From Pseudomonadales bacterium (lineage in GTDB: Bacteria; Pseudomonadota; Gammaproteobacteria; Pseudomonadales; IMCC2047), in NCBI GenBank assembly GCA_024234615.1, contig JACKNY010000001.1, positions 1,578,501 through 1,642,500 on the forward strand: 64,000 bases of DNA, in the 5' to 3' direction. The notes below the pieces were generated by a model. That model did not search any database. It saw only the letters and a program-made list of their open reading frames with translations, and was not told the origin of the DNA. Positions within the stretch are counted from its first letter, which is position 1. Every line of letters starts with the position of its first letter. Both the position numbers and the translations under genes were made by a program. Positions 54,012 to 63,179 of this stretch are shown piece after piece.

Positions 54012-54608
54012 ATGACAGAACAACAATCACCAAAAAAACAATCCTTACATTTATTGTTCGTTATCGCAGCAGTAGTAGGTTTTGGATTTTTGTTCGCTTA
54101 TTTTCAGCATGAAAATCTAGATAATCGAGTTAATTTTTCATTAACTGATGGCTCTGGCAAAGAAATAACAGAAACGGCTTTTGGCGGAAAATGGATGATC
54201 GTCTATTTTGGGTTCACTTCGTGTCCCGATATCTGCCCTACCCAGACGGCGAAAGTCGCACAGACCATCAGGTTGTTAGATAAGAAGCGATTAGGCAATG
54301 CCATTGTCCCGGTGTTCATCTCAGTTGATTACGAAAGGGATACGCCAGCAAGCATCAATCATTATCTAAATCAATTTGACGATAGAATTGTTGGGCTAAG
54401 CGGAAACAAAGCACAACTGGATTATGTGGTTTCAAGATTCCATACCCATTATGAGCTAAAAGCTGATCCCTCTGCACATCATGGTGGTCTTGATGTTGTG
54501 CACTCAAGCATGACCTATATTGTGGATCCCTTCGGCAAGATCGTTGATCAAATTGCACTCGGTTATGACCCATTGTTTTTAGCTAGCCATCTCGAAACAT
54601 TGCTTTGA
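54012..54608 (+). CDS. SCO family protein (second copper chaperone of the locus)
   Basis: 198 residues. N-terminal membrane anchor (~13-30), thioredoxin fold with Cys-x3-Cys in FTSCPDICP and a distal His in DVVHSSMTY. Resembles Sco1/PrrC. GGAGG 4 bases before the ATG. It is 65 bases after nirC, likely co-transcribed. It may supply or reduce CuA of NorS, with or instead of SenC. Confidence 0.92.
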   Translation: MTEQQSPKKQSLHLLFVIAAVVGFGFLFAYFQHENLDNRVNFSLTDGSGKEITETAFGGKWMIVYFGFTSCPDICPTQTAKVAQTIRLLDKKRLGNAIVPVFISVDYERDTPASINHYLNQFDDRIVGLSGNKAQLDYVVSRFHTHYELKADPSAHHGGLDVVHSSMTYIVDPFGKIVDQIALGYDPLFLASHLETLL

Positions 54609-54699
54609 ACAGCAACCACAACCACAGAATCAATCAACCCAACAACGATGGGTAAGTATAGGGGGCAGCTTGAAAGAAGCTCTAACATCCTAATATTTC

Positions 54700-55338
54700 T
54701 CATACTGGCGCCACACCCAAATAAGATAGCAGCTTTTTCATACTCCCTTCCGGGTCGCAAATATCAAACCAAAAGCTATCCATACCCACCGCTTCTGCGC
54801 CTCGACAGTTAGCATGCATATCATCAATAAACAGGCATTCCTGTGGCTCGCAATGCAGTGCTTTAACACAAGCGAGATAGGGCTCCGGTGCAGGTTTTCT
54901 AACGCCAACCGTTTTAACATCAACCACCTGCTCAAAAAGGTGTACATAAGGCCATTTTTCCCACCAGGATTCACCCAGCCAAGCAGTGGCATCATTGGTC
55001 AATAATGCTTGCCGAAATCCGGCTGTTTTTAAGTGGGCGATAACGCCCCATGTTTGCTTTCGCTCACCAGAGGAGAAATCCATATCCTGGTGAGGAGAAA
55101 ACTCAATTCCTTCTTTTTTCAGCGCATCAGTCACACATTTCAGGTACTCAGGCTCACTCATTTCACCCTGATCCATTGCCGGGTAAAATGGGTCTTGTCC
55201 CGGCCCTGTAGGTCCAAGAGGCAAGCGCGCCAGTGGCCAGCCTTGCTGCCCCCCGATTTCAACCATTAACTCGGTAAAGAAGCGGTACATAATCCCGCCC
55301 ATATCCCAGATAATCACACTGGGTTTTTGATTAAGCAT
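54700..55338 (-). CDS. HAD superfamily hydrolase
   Basis: 212 residues. Motif I is IIWDMGGIMY (nucleophile Asp; the usual second Asp is Gly, as in the FDxGGV branch), motif II ALLTNDA, motif III Lys in VGVRKPAPEPYLAC, motif IV FIDDMHANCRGAEAVG. Helical cap after motif I. It removes phosphate or halide from a small molecule, unidentified. Single gene, GGAGAA upstream of the ATG. Confidence 0.87.
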   Translation of the reverse strand: MLNQKPSVIIWDMGGIMYRFFTELMVEIGGQQGWPLARLPLGPTGPGQDPFYPAMDQGEMSEPEYLKCVTDALKKEGIEFSPHQDMDFSSGERKQTWGVIAHLKTAGFRQALLTNDATAWLGESWWEKWPYVHLFEQVVDVKTVGVRKPAPEPYLACVKALHCEPQECLFIDDMHANCRGAEAVGMDSFWFDICDPEGSMKKLLSYLGVAPV

Positions 55339-55466
55339 TTTAATTCTCCAGACTAATCAACAAAACCTGTAATAGTAAAAAAGTGAAGCGGGTTTAAATT
55401 TATCTTGCCCCACAAATGACCGTTGCCGATTTGCAGCCCATAATCACAAGTGACTCTTGAATAAAA

Positions 55467-55511
55467 ATTTTGCTGGCACTAATTTTGCTGGCACTAAATA
55501 GTGCCAGCAAA
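55467..55511 (-). terminator. Tandem 15-bp repeat with inverted copy; probable terminator
   Basis: ATTTTGCTGGCACTA occurs twice in tandem (55467-55481, 55482-55496), followed by its inverted copy TAGTGCCAGCAAA (55499-55511), giving a 13-bp perfect stem. On the minus strand the outer pairing is followed by ATTTTTATT, a T-rich tract, so it can end the small gene at 55619. Confidence 0.55.
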
Positions 55512-55618
55512 TAGCGCTTTTGCCATCGGTACAGGTCACCACTTTCACTTCGCGAAGCATATCAGCCTTGCTAAACGTACGCGACGAAAAGAAGTCTCAG
55601 GGTATTTATCCGCCCTGA

Positions 55619-55846
55619 TTAGAAAAGCTTTTTGAGAGTTAATAGGCCTTTCCCGCGGTGCATAGAGAGATTTACGATGGATGTCCGATCCAATTGATCA
55701 ATATTGGCCCACTGATAACCCATAAAAGTGACATGTTGGAGAACGATCAGCGGAAGCTCATTGTTAAACGGGATAAACACTTCTTGCCAAGGTGTTTTGT
55801 TATTTTGGTTTTTTGTAGGTGTGTTTAGGTTGAGCGGTTTGTTCAT
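55619..55846 (-). CDS. Small hypothetical protein
   Basis: 75 residues if started at the ATG at 55846 (83 from an earlier start at 55870). Polar Asn/Thr-rich N-terminus, then WQEVFIPFNNELPLIVLQHV and an Arg/Lys-rich end. Not recognised. The terminator-like hairpin 108 bases downstream supports expression, but there is no convincing Shine-Dalgarno; it could be spurious. Confidence 0.4.
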   Translation of the reverse strand: MNKPLNLNTPTKNQNNKTPWQEVFIPFNNELPLIVLQHVTFMGYQWANIDQLDRTSIVNLSMHRGKGLLTLKKLF

Positions 55847-56085
55847 TGGTTTCGTCTTAACCCCGACCATTAACTGGTTTTCATGTGGGGTGATGAAACC
55901 AGCGCTTTAGCAATATTTGTAAAGCGCCCTGCAAGTTGCTTTTAAATCGGCGCTATGGCAAATGTTAATCTATCTCGTTGTTTTGTCAATGATTTAGATA
56001 CTTCAATAGAGCAAACAAACCGTTTGCCTTGTAGTAATAGCTACAAGGCCGAACAACTAACTCTATGTATTGCCAACAATCCATA

Positions 56086-56118
56086 AAAAGGCCCAAGCCC
56101 TGAAGCGGGAAGGCCTTT
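56086..56118 (-). terminator. Rho-independent terminator of thrH
   Basis: On the minus strand AAAGGCC...GGCCTTT with an inner GCCC/GGG stem, followed by TTTTTATGG. 27 bases after the thrH stop. Confidence 0.8.
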
Positions 56119-56144
56119 GCTCATTTCAAATCCATCCGTGCTAT

Positions 56145-56759
56145 TTATAGTAAGTTACGCTCACTCGCTTTTATAAACTCACTCTTCAGCTCTTCGTAAC
56201 TAGTCACGGAAGAAAACTGTGGGAATTCACGAATAACGTTCGCGGGTGCCCTAAAGAGGATACCGACATCCGCCTCAGAAAGCATACTGGTGTCGTTGTA
56301 TGAATCACCAGCAGCAATCACTCGGTAATTGAGCTGGTGGAAAGCCTTAACCGATTGCCTTTTCGGGTCTGCTTGACGTAAAAAATAGTCATTGATATTA
56401 CCTTGCTCATCAATACCCAAACGATGACAAAAGAGTGTCGGATATCCCAATTGGCGCATGAGCGGTTTGGCAAACTCATAAAAGGTGTCAGAAAGAATAA
56501 TGACTTGGAAATTTTCATTGAGCCAGTCAACGAATTCTTTGGCACCTTCAAGTGGTGACATATTGTCAATAACCGCCTGCAAATCTTTAATGCCAAGATT
56601 GTGTTGTTTCAGTAGCCCGAGGCGTTGCTTCATCAGCACGTCGTAATCAGGGATATCGCGAGTCGTTGCTCTTAACGCTTCTATGCCAGTACGCTCTGCC
56701 AGGCCAATCCATATTTCAGGAATCAATACTCCCTCTAAGTCTAGACATGCTAGTTCCAC
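56145..56759 (-). CDS. thrH: Bifunctional phosphoserine phosphatase / homoserine phosphotransferase ThrH
   Basis: 204 residues, collinear with Pseudomonas ThrH (ACLDLEGVLIPEIWIGLAERTGI, DYDVLMKQRL, ILSDTFYEFAKPLMRQLGYP, AAGDSYNDTSML). HAD nucleophile Asp in CLDLEG. It makes serine or transfers phosphate to homoserine. GTG start at 56759 with GGAGA 6 bases upstream. Confidence 0.95.
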   Translation of the reverse strand: MELACLDLEGVLIPEIWIGLAERTGIEALRATTRDIPDYDVLMKQRLGLLKQHNLGIKDLQAVIDNMSPLEGAKEFVDWLNENFQVIILSDTFYEFAKPLMRQLGYPTLFCHRLGIDEQGNINDYFLRQADPKRQSVKAFHQLNYRVIAAGDSYNDTSMLSEADVGILFRAPANVIREFPQFSSVTSYEELKSEFIKASERNLL

Positions 56760-56856
56760 TTCTCATCTCCAACGGATTAAAAAAAACGGCACTCTAACCT
56801 GTTATCTGGGCTGATTCAAGAAACAGCTGGGCTTTGAACCAGCAGAGTGGACGCAA

Positions 56857-57831
56857 TTAATGCACGGGGAGTTTTATATGGCTAAAGATTTCGTCCACCT
56901 CAGCCTTATTCTGATGACGGAGACAATCATCAACCACTTCCGGCGTGAGGTGCGGCGCAAATAGCGTAATGAAGTCGTACATAAATTTACGCAAAAAGGT
57001 GCCCCGTCGAAATCCGATTTTAGTCGTGCTTGCTTGAAACAAGTGTTTTGCATCTAAAGAAACTAAATCCTGATCCAACACTGGGTCATGCGCCATACTG
57101 GCAATAATACCTACTCCTAGGCCAAGCCTTACGTAGGTTTTAATCACGTCAGCATCAGTTGCAGTGAACACAACCTTAGGCACTAGCCCTTTGCTAGAAA
57201 AGGACTCGTCAAGTTTAGAGCGACCAGTAAATCCAAATACGTATGTCACAATAGGAAACTTGGCAAGATTTTCCAGTGTTAAAGCCGAAGGCTGAGCCAG
57301 CGGGTGATTTTTAGGCACAATCACACTCCGGTTCCAGCGATAGCAAGGCATCATGACCAGATTGCCGAACAACTCCAAAGCTTCAGTAGCGATAGCGAAA
57401 TCAACCTCTCCCTCAGAGGCCATTTCAGAAATTTGGATCGGGGTTCCCTGGTTCATGTGCAAGGAGACCTCGGGATACATATCAATAAACTTTTTTATCA
57501 CGGGAGGCAATACGTATCTGGCTTGCGTATGCGTAGTGGCTATTGAAATACTGCCTTTTTTGGGGTCACTATGCTCCTGTGCAACCCGCTTAATCGTGGC
57601 TACCTGTTTTAGCACTTCACCTGCAAGTTTGAGTATATCCTCCCCAGCAGGCGTAATGCTGGTCAGATGTTTACCGCTACGCGAAAACACCTCTATACCG
57701 AGCTCATCTTCCAATAGTCGAATTTGTTTACTTATGCCGGGTTGAGAAGTGTAGAGACTTTGAGCTGTCGCTGACACATTAAGATCATGGTGCGCAACTT
57801 CCCAAATATACTTTAACTGCTGTAACTTCAT
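56857..57831 (-). CDS. cysB: LysR-type regulator CysB
   Basis: 324 residues. HTH at ~17-38 (VSATAQSLYTSQPGISKQIR) and a full LysR effector domain with TTHTQARYVLPPVI and the NQGTP loop typical of CysB, the acetylserine-responsive activator of sulfate assimilation. Upstream is a TauE-like exporter. Confidence 0.95.
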   Translation of the reverse strand: MKLQQLKYIWEVAHHDLNVSATAQSLYTSQPGISKQIRLLEDELGIEVFSRSGKHLTSITPAGEDILKLAGEVLKQVATIKRVAQEHSDPKKGSISIATTHTQARYVLPPVIKKFIDMYPEVSLHMNQGTPIQISEMASEGEVDFAIATEALELFGNLVMMPCYRWNRSVIVPKNHPLAQPSALTLENLAKFPIVTYVFGFTGRSKLDESFSSKGLVPKVVFTATDADVIKTYVRLGLGVGIIASMAHDPVLDQDLVSLDAKHLFQASTTKIGFRRGTFLRKFMYDFITLFAPHLTPEVVDDCLRHQNKAEVDEIFSHIKLPVH

Positions 57832-57990
57832 TGCAGTCTCCTGAGCAGCTACTACATATACGGATAGGGTATAAAAATATAAGCAAATATTACTTTAAAG
57901 AATACACCGAAACCGCTAACTTTACCACCAACAAACTATTTCACCATTATCTTTTTCTCACCGCAGCTTAATATAAGGGCGCTTAAAAAT

Positions 57991-58773
57991 ATGGATTTCA
58001 TTTTGTACGCCCTTGCTGGCGCTAGCGTCGGTTTCGCAGTAGGTATAACAGGCGTAGGCGGTGGTTCTTTAATGACCCCTTTGCTGTTGCTATTTGGTTT
58101 CCCCGCACACATCGCCATTGGTACCGATTTAGTATATGCCGCAGTCACCAAAGCAGGAGGTGTAATTGTTCATCGCCGCCTAAACACCATTCGATTACGG
58201 ATTGTTCTTCTGCTTGCTTCGGGCAGCATTCCAGCATCCCTATTCACCATCTGGATGCTTAAGAGTTTTTTCCCTAGCCCCGAACATTATTCTCATATTC
58301 TGACCAGCAGTTTAGGCGTTATGTTGATCATTACTGGCACCGTGGTGCTGTTAAAGGGCCAACTCCAAAGACATGTTGAACTGGAGCCCGCCCGCTGGCA
58401 ACTCTGGATACAACGTCATTCTCTTCCTCTGACGGTTATTATGGGGATTTTTCTCGGCGTATTTGTAACGCTCTCATCTGTTGGGGCCGGAGCATTCGGT
58501 GCAGCGATCTTGCTACTGCTCTATCCCAGGCTTCCTTCAATTCACGTGATAGGGACTGACTTAGCTCATGCTGTACCGCTGACCCTCATCGCCGGAACGG
58601 GCCACTTATTTCTAGGTAATGTTAACTTAGTTTTACTGGCCAGCCTACTGACAGGGTCATTACCGGCGATTTACGTCGGCACACGATTAGCAACCAAATT
58701 ACCAGAAAAAGTTATTCGGCCACTACTGGCATCAATACTACTTCTGCTGGGGGCCAAGTATGCGTTTTTCTGA
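57991..58773 (+). CDS. TauE/SafE-family sulfite/anion exporter
   Basis: 260 residues, about eight membrane helices. Repeated GITGVGGGSLMTPLLL and GVFVTLSSVGAGAFGAAILL motifs are the two halves of TauE proteins. Divergent from cysB, consistent with a sulfur-compound role (sulfite or sulfoacetate), inferred. Confidence 0.88.
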   Translation: MDFILYALAGASVGFAVGITGVGGGSLMTPLLLLFGFPAHIAIGTDLVYAAVTKAGGVIVHRRLNTIRLRIVLLLASGSIPASLFTIWMLKSFFPSPEHYSHILTSSLGVMLIITGTVVLLKGQLQRHVELEPARWQLWIQRHSLPLTVIMGIFLGVFVTLSSVGAGAFGAAILLLLYPRLPSIHVIGTDLAHAVPLTLIAGTGHLFLGNVNLVLLASLLTGSLPAIYVGTRLATKLPEKVIRPLLASILLLLGAKYAFF

Positions 58774-58782
58774 GTGCTCGTC

Positions 58783-59292
58783 TTAACGATAAAGATCAAA
58801 ATTTTTCGGATTTTGCAGCTTAATCATGGGAACTAGAAAAACCGGTACCGATGACCTGCTCAGCACATGCTGTGCCACGGAACCCAGGACCGGCGAATCG
58901 GAAGGTTGCGAGTTGGCGCCAATAACAATTAAATCGGCCCGGCATCTCTGGGCCGTTTCAATAATGACATCCGCCGGTTTGCCATTAATGACTTGAATAT
59001 CATTGATCAACTCCAGGTCGCAACTGCACTCTGCAAACTCATCCGCAAATGCATTTTCGACCTGTTCTCGTATTTTTTGCATGACATCATTAAAGCCCCG
59101 ATGTCTTAACTCGGCCACTTCACTAACCGACATATAAGTAGTTAAAATGGATTCTGCGAAAACGCCCATTGGTTCGATCGCATGCACCGCATGCACCTGA
59201 GCGTCGTGCTTACTGGCAAGAGACATTACATGTTCTAGTAAATAGGGCGCGTATAATCCTAAATCCGTCGCATAGAGTATATTTTTTATCAT
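58783..59292 (-). CDS. Universal stress protein (UspA family)
   Basis: 169 residues. Beta-alpha Rossmann-like fold with an N-terminal ILYATDLG, and the C-terminal ATP-loop GANSQPSDSPVLGSVAQHVLSRSSVPVFLVP (G-2x-G-9x-G-S/T pattern approximate). ATG at 59292 chosen over GTG at 59298. Convergent with the TauE gene. Confidence 0.9.
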   Translation of the reverse strand: MIKNILYATDLGLYAPYLLEHVMSLASKHDAQVHAVHAIEPMGVFAESILTTYMSVSEVAELRHRGFNDVMQKIREQVENAFADEFAECSCDLELINDIQVINGKPADVIIETAQRCRADLIVIGANSQPSDSPVLGSVAQHVLSRSSVPVFLVPMIKLQNPKNFDLYR

Positions 59293-59299
59293 CGGCACT

Positions 59300-59329
59300 C
59301 TGCTTGATTAAGTTCTGCTTGATTAAGTC
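59300..59329. repeat. 15-bp tandem duplication upstream of the Usp gene
   Basis: CTGCTTGATTAAGTT (59300-59314) followed at once by CTGCTTGATTAAGTC (59315-59329). It sits a few bases before the ATG, in the leader or promoter, so copy-number change could alter expression. Confidence 0.8.
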
Positions 59330-59674
59330 TGGCGGGCTTTATATCAAGCATAGCAGCTGTCCCAAAATGCGCCTGGAATTCGTTACATTTTTTTTATATT
59401 TTCAGAGCGAATTCGACGCGGATTAATGGTTATAAACTAGCCTTTTGATTTTAAAGAAAATTTGATAATCAAGCTCAAAGCTCCCTTCCTTGAAAACGAC
59501 CTGCTGACACCGCCATCGACTATAAACAAAGGCCCCCAGTCCACTTTCTACACAGACCACAGCGACACACCCCAATCTCCTGTTTTATAGGCTCTACCCT
59601 TACGATGATCTTGCCATAGAGACAACTACCCTTTACTGCTACAGGATTGAGGGTAAATTATTCTCATCTATGCA
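59330..59674. other. Non-coding gap
   Basis: About 345 bases between the Usp promoter and the DUF3465 gene. I see no credible gene, RNA or repeat. Confidence 0.5.
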
Positions 59675-60112
59675 TCACTGATATTTTTTGCCGTTATGAA
59701 TTAGCCAACCGCCGACATGACGTCCAGCAGGATCATGGTGGGTCCAATGGATCACACCGCCCTTCTCATTCCATTCATATTCGCCATAAAAGTTAACCCT
59801 ATCACCAATTTTGAGCGCATTTATACGCGGTGCTATATCGATATTATGAGCAACCAACAAAGTCAGCCCACTTTCTAGGGCCAGCAAAAACCGCTGGTGC
59901 TGACTACCCTCCAGATCGTCCTTAAGAATACGCTGCACTGTACCGGTTCCTGTGACCTGAAAATTGGTTTTACGGCTTTCAAAAGCCTCGTCCAGCACCC
60001 TGTCTTTGACTAATTCAGGGACATTCGCTTTGTTCTCAAACGCCACCTGATCAACAAATAAAGCAAAACCTGCCAATAAAAAAAGGCCTACAAAGCCAAT
60101 TCTTTTTTTCAT
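59675..60112 (-). CDS. Exported DUF3465 protein
   Basis: 145 residues. N-terminal signal anchor (~5-22). The family stretch FQVTGTGTVQRILKDD, GSQHQRFLLALESGLTLLVAHNIDIAPRI, and VIHWTHHDPAGRH with three His is clear; it is an OB-fold-like domain of unknown role. Single gene. Confidence 0.9.
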   Translation of the reverse strand: MKKRIGFVGLFLLAGFALFVDQVAFENKANVPELVKDRVLDEAFESRKTNFQVTGTGTVQRILKDDLEGSQHQRFLLALESGLTLLVAHNIDIAPRINALKIGDRVNFYGEYEWNEKGGVIHWTHHDPAGRHVGGWLIHNGKKYQ

Positions 60113-60436
60113 ATTTTCACGCTGAGCCGTATATTTTTCACTTGAACCACCACCGTCGCCAATGAGCCAATAATACTCTCAAAGTTACTCTGAACAGATG
60201 CGAGGATGTTACCACGAAAGGGAGCGCGCACCCGAAAAGTAGCTTTGCACTCATATCTCTATTATCTAAACACTTATACTCGTTAAAAGCACCCGATCGG
60301 GCAAGCTTTAAAACGGGAACTTGGCTTCTTATATTAGGATCTAACCGTTAAAGCCGGCAAGCTTGCATCGAATAACTCTCGGTGCAAGCCTTTTGCGACT
60401 AAGGGAAATAGGGAGTATTTCGGTTTTAAGACAAGG
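60113..60436. other. Gap between DUF3465 and exbD genes
   Basis: 324 bases; contains the hairpin at 60361-60394. No other feature recognised. Confidence 0.5.
60361..60394 (-). terminator. Hairpin downstream of exbD
   Basis: GCTTGCATCGA pairs with TCGGTGCAAGC (one G-U) around a 7-base loop; T tract CTTTT lies on the plus strand, weaker on the minus strand. Confidence 0.45.
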
Positions 60437-60838
60437 TTACTCTTTCACAAGCGATACATCGAACACGCCCGCTTCTCTAGCGGCATCCGCGACTGACACA
60501 AAGGATTTAGCATGAGATTTGGCATGTGCCCGAACGATAACGGGGGCTTTAGGTCTTTCCGCGTGTAGACGCTCGATATTAGAGCGAAGCGCTCTCACAT
60601 CAATGCGACGCCTTTCAATATAAAAATCATTTGCTTCACCTACTGACACAACAATCGCCGCGTTATCATCGCTGGGGGGCGCATTGGATGAGTCTGGGCG
60701 ATCCACTTCGATACCAATTTCCTTAACAAAGGAAGCTGTAACAATGAAGAAAATCAGCATGATAAAAACCACATCCAGCATTGGGGTCAAATCTATCTCA
60801 GATTCTTCTTCACTACTTTTGTACATTGATCGGCGCAT
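60437..60838 (-). CDS. exbD: ExbD/TolR-family energy transducer subunit (orphan)
   Basis: 133 residues. One membrane helix (MLDVVFIMLIFFIVTASF) with the functional Asp in LTPMLDVV, then a periplasmic domain. It couples proton motive force to TonB-type transport, with ExbB. No exbB or tonB is beside it. AGGAGTCGG precedes the ATG. Confidence 0.92.
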   Translation of the reverse strand: MRRSMYKSSEEESEIDLTPMLDVVFIMLIFFIVTASFVKEIGIEVDRPDSSNAPPSDDNAAIVVSVGEANDFYIERRRIDVRALRSNIERLHAERPKAPVIVRAHAKSHAKSFVSVADAAREAGVFDVSLVKE

Positions 60839-61121
60839 GTCCGACTCCTCTTATTTCTGTCTTATCTTTAATGTTCGACTGTTATTTAAACTTTCAACCG
60901 TTATTTAGACGACAGTCACGACACCTTTTATAAATTAAGTAGGCGATGATATACAAAAACTCGCCTCGAAGGCTACGTTTTTCTGAGGAATTAATCGCTA
61001 TTGATAGATTAAACCCATTAATTATTATCGATGATGGCAGCCACAAAAACAAAACACCGTCTATTTTGAAATAATCGACGGCCAAACCTTTAAGATAATC
61101 GACCCACTCCCATTTGCCGTT

Positions 61122-62015
61122 TCAGTTGTTCGCCACGCCATGGGGCACATGCCCAGTGGGTACATGTTCACGCGCCGAATGACAATGGCCTTCTTGATCA
61201 TCAAAAAACACATCGGCATTAAAAGCTCTTAAAAACTCACCTTTATCCATACCACCCAGAAAAATAGATTCGTCAATGCGCACCTTCCATGCCCGCAACG
61301 TTTTCACCACACGCTCATGAGTTGGCGCGGAACGCGCCGTAATAAGCGCCGTGCGAATGGGGCAATTACCCTCCGAGAACTCTGCTTGGATCGCATGCAA
61401 CGCCGCTAAAAAAGGTTTAAATGGCCCACCGCTTAATGGCAGGTTAGCGGCGGCTCGCTCACTTGCCGTAAAAGCATCTAAACCCTGTGCTTTGTAGATT
61501 TTTTCCGCCTCATCGGAGAATAAAACAGCATCGCCATCAAAGGCGATACGCAATTTTCCATCACCCTTCGTTTGTGTTTTTGAAGGTAAAATAGTGGCCG
61601 CTGCATAACCGCTTTCTAGTGCTTGTCTAACATCTTCAGCATGGGTCGATAGAAATAACTGACTACCAAATGAAGCAACATAACGATATGGACTCTCACC
61701 TCCACAAAAAGCAGCGCGAGTGATAGCCAGTTGATAATGCTGAATGGAATTGAAGATGCGCAGACCAGTATCGGCGCTATTACGTGACAGCAGAATAACT
61801 TCAACCCGTGATTCACCTTCAAGTTTCTGGTTAATGCCCAGCAACTTCTGAACCAAAGGATATGCGTCGCCAGGCGCCAAGGGTTCTTCTTCGTGCGCAA
61901 TTTGATATTCGGCGTAGGCTTTTAAACCCTGTTTTTGATACACTTCGTGGCTCTCGTTAAGATCGAAAAGGGCGCGTGAAGATATCGCCACCACGAGCTT
62001 TTTACTCTTATCCAT
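61122..62015 (-). CDS. Cytosolic 5'-nucleotidase family protein
   Basis: 297 residues, matching the PF06189 5'-nucleotidase family: VVAISSRALFDL, VEVILLSRNSADTGLRIFNSI, ITRAAFCGGESPYRYV, and RIAFDGDAVLFSDEAE followed by FLGGMDKGEFL and FFDDQEGH, a HAD-like set. It dephosphorylates nucleoside monophosphates. Single gene. Confidence 0.92.
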   Translation of the reverse strand: MDKSKKLVVAISSRALFDLNESHEVYQKQGLKAYAEYQIAHEEEPLAPGDAYPLVQKLLGINQKLEGESRVEVILLSRNSADTGLRIFNSIQHYQLAITRAAFCGGESPYRYVASFGSQLFLSTHAEDVRQALESGYAAATILPSKTQTKGDGKLRIAFDGDAVLFSDEAEKIYKAQGLDAFTASERAAANLPLSGGPFKPFLAALHAIQAEFSEGNCPIRTALITARSAPTHERVVKTLRAWKVRIDESIFLGGMDKGEFLRAFNADVFFDDQEGHCHSAREHVPTGHVPHGVANN

Positions 62016-62217
62016 AAAGCAAGCTCAGCAAAGGATTACGTACACCTTTTTAACATGAACCATGAAAAAATCATATAGCGTCCTAAAGGGTAATTGGAAA
62101 CTGTCGTTGCAAGAAGATTTTCCCTTTACCCTAGGGAATCCCTAATTAATAAACAGAACTATTCGCATAATACGGCAACGCTGCACTACAGACAGACAAG
62201 GTTCTTGAGGATATAAA

Positions 62218-63177
62218 ATGAAAGGCGTTTTTTTGGATACCGATTCAATCGCTCCCGCAGATTTAAATACTCTGGCTTTACAGAGTAGTTTGGATAGCTG
62301 GACCTTTTATCCATCAACTCTAGCTGGCCAGCAGCTAGAACGAATCAAAGATGCTGATGTGGTGATTACCAACAAAATACAAATCAATGCCGAGTTAATG
62401 CAAGCAGCCACCAAATTAAAGCTTATTTTAGTTGCCGCAACGGGCGCCAATAATATCGATTTAACCGCCGCTAAAAAGTATGGGATAGCCGTTGCCAATG
62501 TCCGCGGTTATGGACCGGCAACGGTTGCACAACACACATTCGCCCTGATTCTTGCGCTATCCACTAACCTGATTAACTACGCAGAAAACGTAAGGCAGGG
62601 ACTATGGTCCAAAAATCATTTTTTTTGTTTGTTACATCACCCTATTACGGAGCTGGCCGATAAAAACTTATTGATTGTCGGCTATGGCGAAATCGGTAAA
62701 GCCGTGGCGCAGGCGGCTAAGGGTTTTGGCATGCAGGTCATGATTGCGCGAAGCTTGCGGGAATCTGCGCCTATTGATCAAACGAGAAAGCCGTTAGCCG
62801 AATTACTCCCTCTGGCTGATGTGGTTACTCTGCACTGTCCTTTGACACCAGAAACCAATAACTTGATAGACGCGGAGGCTATTGCCAGCATGAAGCCTTC
62901 GGCATTTTTGGTTAATGTCTCTCGTGGCGGACTCGTCAATGAAACAGCGCTCGTCACGGCACTCAAAAGCAATCAGATCGCTGGCGCTGGTGTGGATGTA
63001 CTAACGGTCGAACCGCCAGTCAATGGTAATCCGTTGATTGATGAGCCCCTCCCCAATCTCATTGTCACCCCCCATTGCGCCTGGGGTAGCCGGGAGGCAA
63101 GGCAGCGCTTGGTCGACGAAATGGTACTTAATCTTCAAGCTTTTTTAAATGATCAACCTCGTAATCGCTTGGTGTAA
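62218..63177 (+). CDS. D-2-hydroxyacid dehydrogenase (glycerate/hydroxypyruvate type)
   Basis: 319 residues. NAD motif LLIVGYGEIGKAVAQAA; catalytic Arg in VNVSRGG, Glu in DVLTVEPP and His in TPHCAWG. Most like HprA-type hydroxypyruvate reductases. GAGG before the ATG. It precedes the DNA-repair gene by 2 bases. Confidence 0.92.
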   Translation: MKGVFLDTDSIAPADLNTLALQSSLDSWTFYPSTLAGQQLERIKDADVVITNKIQINAELMQAATKLKLILVAATGANNIDLTAAKKYGIAVANVRGYGPATVAQHTFALILALSTNLINYAENVRQGLWSKNHFFCLLHHPITELADKNLLIVGYGEIGKAVAQAAKGFGMQVMIARSLRESAPIDQTRKPLAELLPLADVVTLHCPLTPETNNLIDAEAIASMKPSAFLVNVSRGGLVNETALVTALKSNQIAGAGVDVLTVEPPVNGNPLIDEPLPNLIVTPHCAWGSREARQRLVDEMVLNLQAFLNDQPRNRLV

Positions 63178-63179
63178 TT

